Source: an uncultured Anaeroplasmataceae bacterium (GTDB lineage: Bacteria; Bacillota_I; Bacilli_A; Acholeplasmatales; Anaeroplasmataceae). Taken from it: a stretch of 64,000 nucleotides of DNA. This document shows, one piece after another, positions 8,302-15,427 of the stretch. Below the pieces are notes generated by a model. The model was not told the DNA's origin and searched no databases. It was given only the letters and a program-made list of their open reading frames with translations. Positions within the stretch are counted from its first letter, which is position 1. Every line of letters begins with the position of its first letter. A program made the translations under genes and the position numbers. The stretch spans positions 308,273 through 372,272 of the forward strand of contig CAJTTN010000001.1 of NCBI GenBank assembly GCA_910579215.1, given 5' to 3'.

Positions 8302-9156
8302 TTATATATCTAAAATATTTTTTAGCTTAATTTCTTTAAGCTCCACAGTAAGAGGAGCAAATTTGGACTTAATAATGATTTTTCTAAGCTTACCAATAGA
8401 TTTAGAATCTACCATTTTTATATTTCCATAGCCGTCTAAAATTTTAAGTAGTTTCTCTGCTTTAACAATCAACTCCTGCATTGCTACATATTTTGGATTT
8501 TTGGCATCCTTAAAAAATAGGATATCCACACCAGGGGGAATAATAAATGGATTCTCTCCATCCCAAGACATGCAAACAAAAGCGGTTCTAGATTTATCTG
8601 TTCTCATAAAAAAATAATCAGAAATTTGAACCTTATTTTTATCTAAAAGAACCTCTAGCTTTGGCTTTCTTAAAATATAATTATAAATCTGTGATAATAA
8701 TGCAGAATCAATTCTACTAAAAGAAGCTATTTCCTCTTCATTCTTATTTTTATAGGCATTCTTCCAAATGTCAAATGTTTTAGCTAAGGTGTTTTTTCTA
8801 AAGGTAACTACATCCTCATAGGATTCATTATAAACTGAAAATTTAAACATCTTTGCAATTTCATCTGCAATATCTAAAATGAGTTCTACAAAGTAGGTAG
8901 GAAGCTTTATATCAAATTCTACTCTAAAATTGACATCATAATATTTAGGATTCAATCGTTCTAGGTGGGGGATAGCACTTTTATTTGAAATGATAAAGTA
9001 GGCATCGAAATCTAAAATGGGATGATGGAAGGTGTATTTTCTATTTTCGCCGTTTTTTTCTAACGTAATATTGGGATTTGCCTGAAAATAGGTTAACAAA
9101 TCTGTTCGATCAAAAACACGAGTTCCCTCCTTCAAATAATAGAATTTAAATAACAT
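8302..9156 (-). CDS. Hypothetical protein in the deo operon
   Basis: 284 residues, soluble, alpha/beta, with no signal peptide, no membrane helix and no catalytic motif I know. The ATG at 9154-9156 is chosen because GGTGGTG lies 6 nt upstream, whereas the upstream ATG at 9171 has none. Its position directly behind a near-consensus promoter and 21 nt ahead of deoC makes it the first gene of the deo operon, but nothing in the sequence ties it to nucleoside metabolism. The C-terminal third is rich in Lys (KLRKIIIKSKFAP). Function unknown. Confidence 0.6.
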   Translation of the reverse strand: MLFKFYYLKEGTRVFDRTDLLTYFQANPNITLEKNGENRKYTFHHPILDFDAYFIISNKSAIPHLERLNPKYYDVNFRVEFDIKLPTYFVELILDIADEIAKMFKFSVYNESYEDVVTFRKNTLAKTFDIWKNAYKNKNEEEIASFSRIDSALLSQIYNYILRKPKLEVLLDKNKVQISDYFFMRTDKSRTAFVCMSWDGENPFIIPPGVDILFFKDAKNPKYVAMQELIVKAEKLLKILDGYGNIKMVDSKSIGKLRKIIIKSKFAPLTVELKEIKLKNILDI

Positions 9157-9184
9157 GCACTTCACCACCATATCTATCTACATT

Positions 9185-9213
9185 ATTTTACCATTTTTAG
9201 ATAGGATTGTCAA
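9185..9213 (-). promoter_or_regulatory. Strong promoter of the unknown-deoC-deoD operon
   Basis: Minus strand TTGACA, 17-bp spacer, TAAAAT, about 30 nt upstream of the ATG at 9156. Confidence 0.75.
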
Positions 9214-9229
9214 AATAAACAAAGGAAAA

Positions 9230-9247
9230 TGCCTATAGAAATAGGCA
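9230..9247 (-). terminator. Terminator of ileS
   Basis: TGCCTAT / ATAGGCA stem with a TTCT loop, followed by TTTTCC on the minus strand, just past the ileS stop at 9255. Confidence 0.7.
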
Positions 9248-9254
9248 AATTCAT

Positions 9255-11945
9255 TTATTTATGTTCTATAATTCTTTGGCATCTAGGGCATAGTCCATTA
9301 GAATTAATACTTGGAACAATCATCCAGCAACGTTCACAGGTTTCACCTAATGCCTTTTCTACCAATACATTAAATGTGTCTCCATCCTTTAATTCTAGTT
9401 GTGAAACAATGAGAAGCTGTGCCAAATCAGAATTTAAGTCTGTAAACAATTTTTTCGCTTTAGAATCTAAAGTTATCGTAAGCTTAGCATTAAAACTCTT
9501 TCCAATTACCTTAGAAGCGCGCGCTTCTTCTAAAGCCTTTAAAATTTCATCACGATACTTCATAAAGGAATCAAAATCTGCTTCTAGTTGTTCATCAACT
9601 TCTACTTCCATTGGCATATCTGTCAAATAGATGTCCTCTTCAGCCTTATAAGGTAATAAATCATAGGCCTCACTCATAGTATGTGGTATGATTGGCGAAA
9701 GCAGCTTTAACAATGCTTCTAGGATTTCATAGAATACAGTTTGACAGGACAACCTCTTTTTACTTAAAGGAGATTCAATATATAAAATATCCTTTGTAAA
9801 ATCTAAATAAAATGCCGATAATGTGTTTGCAATGTAGGTATTTGTTGCCCGATAAACCTCTCCAAAATCAAAATTATCATAATGATTTTTTATTTCTTTG
9901 ATAAATCTTTGTAGCTTAATATGCATATATTTATCAACATTTGTAAGCTCCTCATAGGATAAAGCATCCTTAGGGTTGAAATCTGAGGTATTAGCCATTA
10001 GGAAGCGTAATGTATTTCGAATCTTACGGTAGGATTCTGATACCTGCTTTAAGATATCCTTAGATAAAGGCATATCTGCTCGATATTCTATAGAGGCAAC
10101 CCATAGTCTCAAAATATCAGCCCCATATTCATTGCAGGTTTTAATAGGATCAACCGTATTTCCTAAGGATTTAGACATCTTTCGTCCCTCACCATCCAAG
10201 GTAAAGCCATGAGAAACTACAGTTTTAAATGGAGCCTTTCCTGTTGTAGCAACTCCCGTTATTAAGGAAGCATTAAACCAACCACGGTATTGATCTGAGC
10301 CTTCTAAATACAAATCCGCTGGATAGGATAAGCCTCTTCTATTTAATAGCATATAGGAAGAACCACTATCAAACCATACATCCATAATATCCTTTTCTTT
10401 TGTAAATAATCCATTAGGACTTCCAGGATGAGTAAATCCCTTAGGAAGCAAATCCTTCGCTTCCTTTTCAAACCAAATATTAGAGCCATAGGTTCCAAAT
10501 AAATCAGCAATATGAGCAAAAACCTTTTGATCTAAAACAGGTTCTCCATTTTCAGCATAGAAAATAGGAATAGGAACACCCCAAGCACGTTGTCTTGAAA
10601 TACACCAATCATGACGATCCTTAATCATATTTGCCAAACGAATTTCTCCCCATTTAGGATTCCAATTGGTATTTGAAATGGCTTTTAATATCTCTTCCTT
10701 AATAGGATCAATAGAGGCAAACCATTGTGGTGTCGCCCTAAAAATTACTGGCTTATGCGTACGCCAGTCATGTGGATAGCTATGAACAATTTTTACTGTC
10801 TTTAATAGACAACCACAGGCATCCATATCCTCCATAACCTTTGTATTACACTCTTGATAAAATAATCCCTCATATTGTCCTGCTTCTTTAGTCATATACC
10901 CACGATAGTCAACAGGACAAAGAATGTCAAGACCATAGGCTTTACCAACCATATAATCATCTTCTCCATGTCCTGGAGCTATATGGACTAGTCCTGATCC
11001 ATCTGAGGTTGAAACATAATCTCCTAAGATACAAGGTGAAATGCGATCATATAAGGGATGCTTATAAGTAAGCCCCTCTAGATCTGTTCCCTTATATTTC
11101 TTTAAAATGGTAACTTCGCCTAATTCTAATAGTTCTGTAAGTCGGTCTTTTAACTCTAATCCAAAAATTAATTTTCCCTTTGCAGTATCTGCCAAGACAT
11201 AGTCTATACTTGGTCCAGCACATACAGCCAAGTTAGCAGGAAGCGTCCATGGTGTAGTAGTCCAAACTAAAAAGGCTGCATCTTCTAAATCCTTTTGACC
11301 AACAATTGGAAGTTTAAAATAAATAGAAAAATCCTCTTTATCCTGATATTCAATCTCAGCCTCAGCTAAGGCTGATTCACTAGAATAAGACCAATATACT
11401 GGCTTTAATCCCTTATATATTAATCCCTTTTCTGCCATTTTCGCAAAAATTAATATCTGATCCTTTTCAAAATCATGCTGCAGAGTAATATAAGGATGAT
11501 CATAGTCACCCAATACTCCTAGCCTTAAAAATCCTGCTTTTTGACGTTCTACCTGCTTATAAGCATATTCCTCGCATAGCTTTCTAAAATCTGCTATACT
11601 CATTTCCTTACGTTTTACACCTGATTTTTGCAGCTGATTTTCAATAGGCAATCCATGCGTATCCCAGCCTGGAATATAAACAGATTTAAATCCATTCATA
11701 TTTTTATAGCGTACAACAAAATCCTTTAATATTTTATTTAGGGAATGCCCTAGATGTATATCTCCATTTGCATATGGTGGTCCATCATGCAAGGTATATT
11801 CTCTTTTGTTTTCATTCTTTTTCAAAACCTTTTCATATAAATGCATTGCATACCATTTCTTTTGAATGTTAGGCTCTTTTGTATTTAAATTTCCTCTCAT
11901 TTCAAAATCTGTTTTTCCCATAAATAAGGTATCTTTATAATCCAT
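9255..11945 (-). CDS. ileS: Isoleucyl-tRNA synthetase
   Basis: About 896 residues, class I aminoacyl-tRNA synthetase that charges tRNA-Ile and edits valine. The N-terminus MDYKDTLFMGKTDFEMRG matches bacterial IleRS, which sets the ATG at 11943-11945 with AGGAGGA upstream. The HIGH box is YANGDIHLGHSLNK, the KMSKS box is GRKMSKSLGNT, and the C-terminal zinc finger has two CxxC pairs (CERC and CPRC). The long leader contains a T-box that reads isoleucine, so expression rises when tRNA-Ile is uncharged. It has its own terminator and forms a single-gene unit. Confidence 0.97.
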   Translation of the reverse strand: MDYKDTLFMGKTDFEMRGNLNTKEPNIQKKWYAMHLYEKVLKKNENKREYTLHDGPPYANGDIHLGHSLNKILKDFVVRYKNMNGFKSVYIPGWDTHGLPIENQLQKSGVKRKEMSIADFRKLCEEYAYKQVERQKAGFLRLGVLGDYDHPYITLQHDFEKDQILIFAKMAEKGLIYKGLKPVYWSYSSESALAEAEIEYQDKEDFSIYFKLPIVGQKDLEDAAFLVWTTTPWTLPANLAVCAGPSIDYVLADTAKGKLIFGLELKDRLTELLELGEVTILKKYKGTDLEGLTYKHPLYDRISPCILGDYVSTSDGSGLVHIAPGHGEDDYMVGKAYGLDILCPVDYRGYMTKEAGQYEGLFYQECNTKVMEDMDACGCLLKTVKIVHSYPHDWRTHKPVIFRATPQWFASIDPIKEEILKAISNTNWNPKWGEIRLANMIKDRHDWCISRQRAWGVPIPIFYAENGEPVLDQKVFAHIADLFGTYGSNIWFEKEAKDLLPKGFTHPGSPNGLFTKEKDIMDVWFDSGSSYMLLNRRGLSYPADLYLEGSDQYRGWFNASLITGVATTGKAPFKTVVSHGFTLDGEGRKMSKSLGNTVDPIKTCNEYGADILRLWVASIEYRADMPLSKDILKQVSESYRKIRNTLRFLMANTSDFNPKDALSYEELTNVDKYMHIKLQRFIKEIKNHYDNFDFGEVYRATNTYIANTLSAFYLDFTKDILYIESPLSKKRLSCQTVFYEILEALLKLLSPIIPHTMSEAYDLLPYKAEEDIYLTDMPMEVEVDEQLEADFDSFMKYRDEILKALEEARASKVIGKSFNAKLTITLDSKAKKLFTDLNSDLAQLLIVSQLELKDGDTFNVLVEKALGETCERCWMIVPSINSNGLCPRCQRIIEHK

Positions 11946-11976
11946 ACTTCTCTTCCTCCTAGTAAAAAATAAAAAA

Positions 11977-12189
11977 AGCATCCTCAATCAAAGGACGCTA
12001 AAAAATACGTGGTACCACCCTTGTTCATAAAATAGAAATTCTATTCTATGCACTCCTTTCTCTTTAACGCAGAGACAACTCGAATACACTTTTCATGTAT
12101 CATCTCCATTAGTGATCTAGATTATATGCTTCTATTATGTTCCACCAAACCATAACTCTCTAAAACTGCATGTCATAATCTCGTCTAAT
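11977..12189 (-). promoter_or_regulatory. T-box leader of ileS, Ile (ATC) specifier
   Basis: The antiterminator box AAGGGTGGTACCACG is at 12008-12022 and the intrinsic terminator (AGCGTCCT / AGGATGCT then T7) at 11977-11999. Stem I can be drawn: ATTAG at 12189 pairs with CTAAT, and GAGATTAT with ATAATCT. The 3' side of the specifier loop reads AGATCA, so the specifier is ATC (12114-12116), an isoleucine codon, in agreement with the downstream gene. Confidence 0.93.
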
Positions 12190-12210
12190 ATCCTAGAATT
12201 TTCATTTAAT

Positions 12211-12239
12211 ATGATACTATACTTTTTTAAAAAAGTAAA
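12211..12239 (-). promoter_or_regulatory. Promoter of the ileS T-box transcript
   Basis: Minus strand TTTACT, 17-bp spacer, TATCAT, about 15 nt before stem I of the T-box would begin. Confidence 0.5.
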
Positions 12240-12240
12240 T

Positions 12241-12578
12241 AGCTATCCTTTTGTTTTTTAAAAATTAAAAAAGTGAGTCAAAGAGAATAATAGAAACTCT
12301 GACACAATTCGTCTAACCACATTCTATTTTAAATAAAAAAAGTGAAAAGTTTTTTAATATAATACAATAAAATAAATATTGTCAACTTGATTTCATTAGT
12401 TAAAATTAAATAATGAAAATAATAAAAATAAAAAATGTATATAAAATAGTATTAATCCTGAGTATCCAATTTGATTTCAGGAGATATAATCTCATTAATA
12501 ATATTTCATATTTTACCAATTTAATTATATCAATATATATTCCAAATCATCAAAATTCCTATTTAGAACAAATTACAC
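12241..12578. other. AT-rich intergenic stretch without a supported gene
   Basis: More than 300 bases of very AT-rich sequence between the ileS promoter and the small-RNA locus. An open frame at 12413-12670 exists on the plus strand but lacks a ribosome site, has biased Ile/Asn/Lys content and runs through a better-supported promoter. I see nothing else, apart from a weak hairpin near 12275-12335. Confidence 0.5.
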
Positions 12579-12607
12579 TTGATTTTAAAGAAGTTCTCGC
12601 ATATAAT
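12579..12607 (+). promoter_or_regulatory. Promoter of putative antitoxin RNA
   Basis: TTGATT at 12579-12584, exactly 17 bp, consensus TATAAT at 12602-12607. Transcription would start near 12614 and run into the terminator at 12649-12677. No open reading frame of more than three codons with a ribosome site follows. Confidence 0.65.
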
Positions 12608-12613
12608 ATAAGT

Positions 12614-12680
12614 GTCGAAAGACATGATGAACGAATAAGGTATAACAGAAAAGGACTAGTTGGTAGCTAGTCCTTTTCCT
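12614..12680 (+). ncRNA. Putative about 65-nt antitoxin RNA, convergent to a peptide gene
   Basis: Bounded by a good promoter (12579-12607) and the terminator hairpin (12649-12677). Its 5' end folds into a GNRA hairpin (TGTC GAAA GACA, 12613-12624). It then carries the direct-repeat copy ATGAACGAATAAGGTATA (12627-12644) and the terminator. The size and convergent layout resemble RNA II of the Fst/par type I toxin-antitoxin system. As transcribed, it is perfectly complementary to the 3' end of the peptide mRNA over the terminator, and complementary in trans (17 of 18 plus one G-U) to the repeat copy in that mRNA's 3' UTR. Assignment is by inference; no RNA family match is claimed. Confidence 0.55.
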
Positions 12681-12712
12681 CATTTTAGGGAATAATGAAC
12701 GAATAAGATATA
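12627..12712. repeat. Pair of 18-nt direct repeats flanking the shared terminator
   Basis: Copies at 12627-12644 and 12695-12712 read ATGAACGAATAAGGTATA and ATGAACGAATAAGATATA, 17 of 18 identical and 68 bp apart. A partial copy in inverted orientation (minus strand ATGAACGTGTAAGG, 12808-12821) overlaps the ribosome site of the peptide gene. The single difference between the two main copies still allows a G-U pair between the opposing transcripts. Confidence 0.8.
12649..12677. terminator. Bidirectional terminator shared by convergent small transcripts
   Basis: 11-bp perfect stem (AAAAGGACTAG / CTAGTCCTTTT) with a 7-nt loop (TTGGTAG on plus). T-rich sequence follows on both strands, although the runs are interrupted. 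It sits between the putative antitoxin RNA and the 26-residue peptide gene. Confidence 0.7.
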
Positions 12713-12715
12713 GTG

Positions 12716-12796
12716 TTACTTCTTGTTAGAAGAGCCACCATCCTTGATAATGATAATTAAAATGATTATCACAACAAGGATGACCAGATATTCCAT
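12716..12796 (-). CDS. 26-residue hydrophobic peptide, putative type I toxin
   Basis: A short frame on the minus strand: MEYLVILVVIIILIIII then KDGGSSNKK and TAA. It has one membrane helix of about 16 aliphatic residues and a charged, polar C-terminus, the general plan of Fst, TxpA, BsrG and Ldr type I toxins, although it lacks the residues that define any of them. Translation is well supported: AAGGAGG (12805-12811) stands 8 nt before the ATG at 12794-12796. A promoter with a 17-bp spacer lies at 12898-12926, leaving a structured 5' UTR of about 95 nt. A housekeeping membrane micropeptide is the main alternative. Confidence 0.6.
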   Translation of the reverse strand: MEYLVILVVIIILIIIIKDGGSSNKK

Positions 12797-12800
12797 CTGG

Positions 12801-12890
12801 ATTACCTCCTTACACGTTCATCGTTCCCTCCGAACGTTTAAAGTTCATTGTTCATTACTCCTTTAAAATGTTCCACCTTCATTAAGATGG
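12801..12890 (-). promoter_or_regulatory. Structured 5' UTR of the peptide mRNA with short upstream frames
   Basis: On the minus strand the leader begins with a hairpin (CCATCTT / AAGGTGG, 12873-12890, with G-U pairs). It then holds AAAGGAG before a 5-codon frame (MNNEL), a second hairpin (CGTTC / GAACG) whose loop contains GGAGG, a 3-codon frame (MNV), and finally AAGGAGG for the 26-residue peptide. Such stacked initiation sites and hairpins are typical of leaders that delay toxin translation. Confidence 0.5.
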
Positions 12891-12897
12891 CTTTTTA

Positions 12898-12926
12898 ATA
12901 GTAACATATATCAAAATTAAATTCAA
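12898..12926 (-). promoter_or_regulatory. Promoter of the peptide (toxin-like) mRNA
   Basis: Minus strand TTGAAT, 17-bp spacer, TACTAT. The transcript would start near 12891 and end at the shared terminator, about 240 nt. Confidence 0.6.
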
Positions 12927-12943
12927 GCAATTATTTGTAACAC

Positions 12944-13134
12944 TTAATTTACAAAACATGGATGTTCCCTGTCATACAAACAACTAAAAGACTTAGTTAT
13001 ATCTAGACCTTTACCATAATCAGGATTAGGCATTACGAATTTGTAGTACCTCTTATTTTTAGATATAAAAATCCACTTGGAATTTTTTATACTATGATTT
13101 TCACGATAGCCTGTAGCTATAAGGATTTTTTCAT
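12944..13134 (-). pseudogene. Short gene relic with a frameshift after the start
   Basis: A stop-free stretch of 63 codons on the minus strand with balanced, protein-like content (ILIATGYRENHSIKNSKW, then RYYKFVMPNPDYGKGLD, ending EHPCFVN). No start codon is available in this frame, but ATG AAA AAA at 13126-13134 lies in the frame one base off; restoring one A in the six-A run gives a continuous frame beginning MKKILIATGYRE. A possible promoter (TTGAAT, 18 bp, TATACC) lies upstream, but no ribosome site is seen. I do not recognise the protein. Confidence 0.35.
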
Positions 13135-13259
13135 TTCAAAGCTTGGTATACTATTTTTAATAATGTTTATTCAATTTGTATTTAGAAATACATTATAAAA
13201 AACAAAAAAGGCTACCAACTACGAAAGCCCTCATCCTGTAAAAATCAATTTATTTAAAA

Positions 13260-13335
13260 TGGTGGACCCCTGGAGACTCGAACTCCAGACCCACTGATTA
13301 AGAGTCAGTTGCTCTACCAACTGAGCTAGGGGTCC
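13260..13335 (-). tRNA. tRNA-Lys (anticodon CTT)
   Basis: A 76-nt cloverleaf on the minus strand: acceptor GGACCCC / GGGGTCC with encoded CCA, D-arm GCTCAGTTGGTAGAGC, anticodon arm CTGACTCTTAATCAG with anticodon CTT, and T-arm TGGAGTTCGAGTCTCCA. A consensus promoter is upstream (13357-13384). A weak GGCT / AGCC hairpin with a T6 run at 13203-13229 may end the transcript. Confidence 0.97.
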
Positions 13336-13356
13336 ATTTTTTTACTTGCATTGTCT

Positions 13357-13384
13357 ATTATAGCAAAATAAATAGGATTGTCAA
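13357..13384 (-). promoter_or_regulatory. Consensus promoter of tRNA-Lys
   Basis: Minus strand TTGACA, 16-bp spacer, TATAAT: both hexamers perfect, ending about 21 nt before the mature tRNA 5' end. Confidence 0.85.
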
Positions 13385-13418
13385 GAAAAATTTCTAATTT
13401 TTTTAAATTTATAGGCAA

Positions 13419-13446
13419 CTAGCTGACTTTTTTGAAAGTCAGCTAG
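13419..13446 (-). terminator. Terminator of the GH4 operon
   Basis: 12-bp perfect stem (CTAGCTGACTTT / AAAGTCAGCTAG) with a 4-nt loop. The T-run is weak, but position and stem strength fit termination after the GH4 stop at 13460. Confidence 0.6.
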
Positions 13447-13459
13447 CAATTTAAAATGT

Positions 13460-14854
13460 TCATTTAATATACTCTTCTAAATTAGAATAGTAATTCTTTA
13501 AATAAAGCTTTGTATTTGATATCATTTCTTTGAAAAGCTTCCTTCCTTCTTCTAAGGATAAACTAGAACAAAGAGCCTGATTCATAAAACAAGCAAATAT
13601 TTTATCTAAATCTCTTTCCTTAATTCCTTCATATAAGGTATCAATATTATTACATGCGCGTTCAACCATATGTAAAACAGATAAAGGGAGTGGTTTAGAA
13701 ACAATAGGCTTAACCTGATCATTTTCAAATATACAATTGGTTTCAACAATTGCCCCTATAGGAAGCTGAGGACATTGTCCTTGGTTCGGCATATTGACAT
13801 TAGATATAATAGTTTGATGTCCTAAAATTGCCTTCATTAAATCCGTAGCCTCTTCTCCTGATGGCTTTAAATCTAAAATCTTTTTCCCCTCAGCCAAAGC
13901 TTGAGATTCTTCAATTCTTTCTTTCATTTGTTGAATTCTAAAGTCTACTGTTGTAAGATTGTATTTCCAAGACTTTACCATTTTAGGATTTCCTAAGTAC
14001 CAATTTGGATTCATAAATTCTACCAAATGACGATCTCCTGCAGCTCCTAAAGCACCATATCTTTGATATAGATTCATTTTTACCTTATTTCCATAGGCAA
14101 AGCAATCCTTCTCAAATAAGAAGCGATCTCCACTTTCAGAATAGCCCTCCTCATAGAATTTACTTATAAAGCTAGGTAATAAAGATAATAAATCTAAGCT
14201 CCTATATTTTGCCTCAGTAATCCATGTAAAATGATTAACCCCACAAGCATCTGTATAAATATCTTTTCGAGTGGCAGTTATGTTGCATTCCTCTTTTAGA
14301 ACACAGCATAAAAATTCTTGTGCATGAAATACCTCATGACAGCAGCCAAAGGCTTTAATTTTAGGAAATACATCATATAAAGTTTTCACACAAATACTCA
14401 TTGGATTAGTAAAGTTAATTACCCAAGCATTTGGACAATAGAGTTCAATATTTCTAGCAAATTCCTCATAAATAGGAACCGTACGCATTGCTCTTAAAAC
14501 ACCACCAGGTCCTGCTGTATCGCCAACAGATTGATAAATTCCATATTGCTCAGGAGCATGTACATCACTTCTCATCTCTTCAAAGGTTCCTGGTAAAATT
14601 GAAATCACCACAAAATTGGCATCTTTAAGACAATCCTGTAGAGAAGAATATACAACATAGTTAATTTTTGTAATTGCTTTAGGATTTTTGTTGATTTGTT
14701 CTCCTATCTTTTTATTCAAAATAGCAGCTGGTTCATCAATATCGTATAGTCCTATTTCACCCTCTAAGCCCTCAGAAAGAGCCAAATCCGTCATAAAGGT
14801 CCTTGCCCATTGCTTAGAACCTCCTCCTAAATAGGCTATTTTAAATTTTTTCAT
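13460..14854 (-). CDS. GH4 family glycosidase, probable alpha-galacturonidase
   Basis: 464 residues with a Rossmann NAD-binding start (AYLGGGSKQWARTF), the metal-site motif CCHEVFHAQE (Cys172, His173), NFTNPMS and GVNHFTW, all features of GH4 enzymes that need NAD+ and Mn2+. The CHEV signature is the one described for alpha-galacturonidases such as Bacillus LplD, which release galacturonate from pectin-derived oligosaccharides; other GH4 subgroups carry different residues here. AAGGAGG precedes the ATG. The gene overlaps the preceding GNAT gene by 14 nt and ends an operon. With the GH105 lipoprotein near 61 kb it suggests use of pectin. Confidence 0.85.
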   Translation of the reverse strand: MKKFKIAYLGGGSKQWARTFMTDLALSEGLEGEIGLYDIDEPAAILNKKIGEQINKNPKAITKINYVVYSSLQDCLKDANFVVISILPGTFEEMRSDVHAPEQYGIYQSVGDTAGPGGVLRAMRTVPIYEEFARNIELYCPNAWVINFTNPMSICVKTLYDVFPKIKAFGCCHEVFHAQEFLCCVLKEECNITATRKDIYTDACGVNHFTWITEAKYRSLDLLSLLPSFISKFYEEGYSESGDRFLFEKDCFAYGNKVKMNLYQRYGALGAAGDRHLVEFMNPNWYLGNPKMVKSWKYNLTTVDFRIQQMKERIEESQALAEGKKILDLKPSGEEATDLMKAILGHQTIISNVNMPNQGQCPQLPIGAIVETNCIFENDQVKPIVSKPLPLSVLHMVERACNNIDTLYEGIKERDLDKIFACFMNQALCSSLSLEEGRKLFKEMISNTKLYLKNYYSNLEEYIK

Positions 14855-15413
14855 TTGCCCAGTCCTCCTTATACAAAATATATAAATAGGAAGGTTTCTT
14901 TACACCCAAAGAGGTTTGAGAGATAAAAGGCTTTATGAAGCGAAAATGATTTTTTTCACAAACTCTCTTACTGCGGATGTTTTCTTCAAAATGAGAATAG
15001 ACAATGAAATCTAATTGTTCCTCAGAAAATAAATAAGAAATAACCCTCGCTACTGCTGATGGCATAAGTCCCCTGCCCCAATAATCCTTAGCTAATACAC
15101 AGCCAATCTCTCTGCCCTTTAGCATGGAAAGCTCTGGTAATAATTCCTCTTTATACTTTTCTATTCCTAAGGAACCAATCACTTTATGAGTTAATTTATC
15201 TACAATAGCAAAAACCTTCTTTTCTTCTATAAAGAAATCTAGTATTTTTTTAGATTCCTCTAAAGATTCATGATGCTTCCAGCCAGCTGCTTCTCCCACA
15301 CCTTGAATAGAAGCATATGCATAGAAATCTAATAAATCATCTTCAGCAAAGGGACGTAGCAATAAATCCTTAGTTTCTAACGTTTTCTTGCTAATATCTA
15401 TACAAGCATTCAT
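14841..15413 (-). CDS. GNAT family N-acetyltransferase, RimJ/RimL-like
   Basis: 190 residues. The start LLLRPFAEDDLLDFYAY and the acetyl-CoA region (EIGCVLAKDYWGRGLMPSAV, with NIRSKRVCEKNHFRF near the end) are those of RimJ/RimL-type acetyltransferases. They transfer acetyl groups from acetyl-CoA to protein N-termini or small amines; the substrate cannot be read from sequence. AAGGAG, overlapping the upstream stop codon, is 10 nt before the ATG. It sits between a DUF362 gene (15-nt gap) and the GH4 gene (14-nt overlap). Confidence 0.85.
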   Translation of the reverse strand: MNACIDISKKTLETKDLLLRPFAEDDLLDFYAYASIQGVGEAAGWKHHESLEESKKILDFFIEEKKVFAIVDKLTHKVIGSLGIEKYKEELLPELSMLKGREIGCVLAKDYWGRGLMPSAVARVISYLFSEEQLDFIVYSHFEENIRSKRVCEKNHFRFIKPFISQTSLGVKKPSYLYILYKEDWANEKI

Positions 15414-15427
15414 AATATAAAAACTCC

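Noticed and set aside
9229..9630. 133-codon frame on the plus strand
   Set aside because: It is the reverse complement of the conserved 3' end of ileS.
12413..12670. 85-codon open frame on the plus strand in the gene-poor stretch
   Set aside because: No ribosome site, extreme Ile/Asn/Lys bias, and its end coincides with a promoter and terminator that are better explained by the small RNA.
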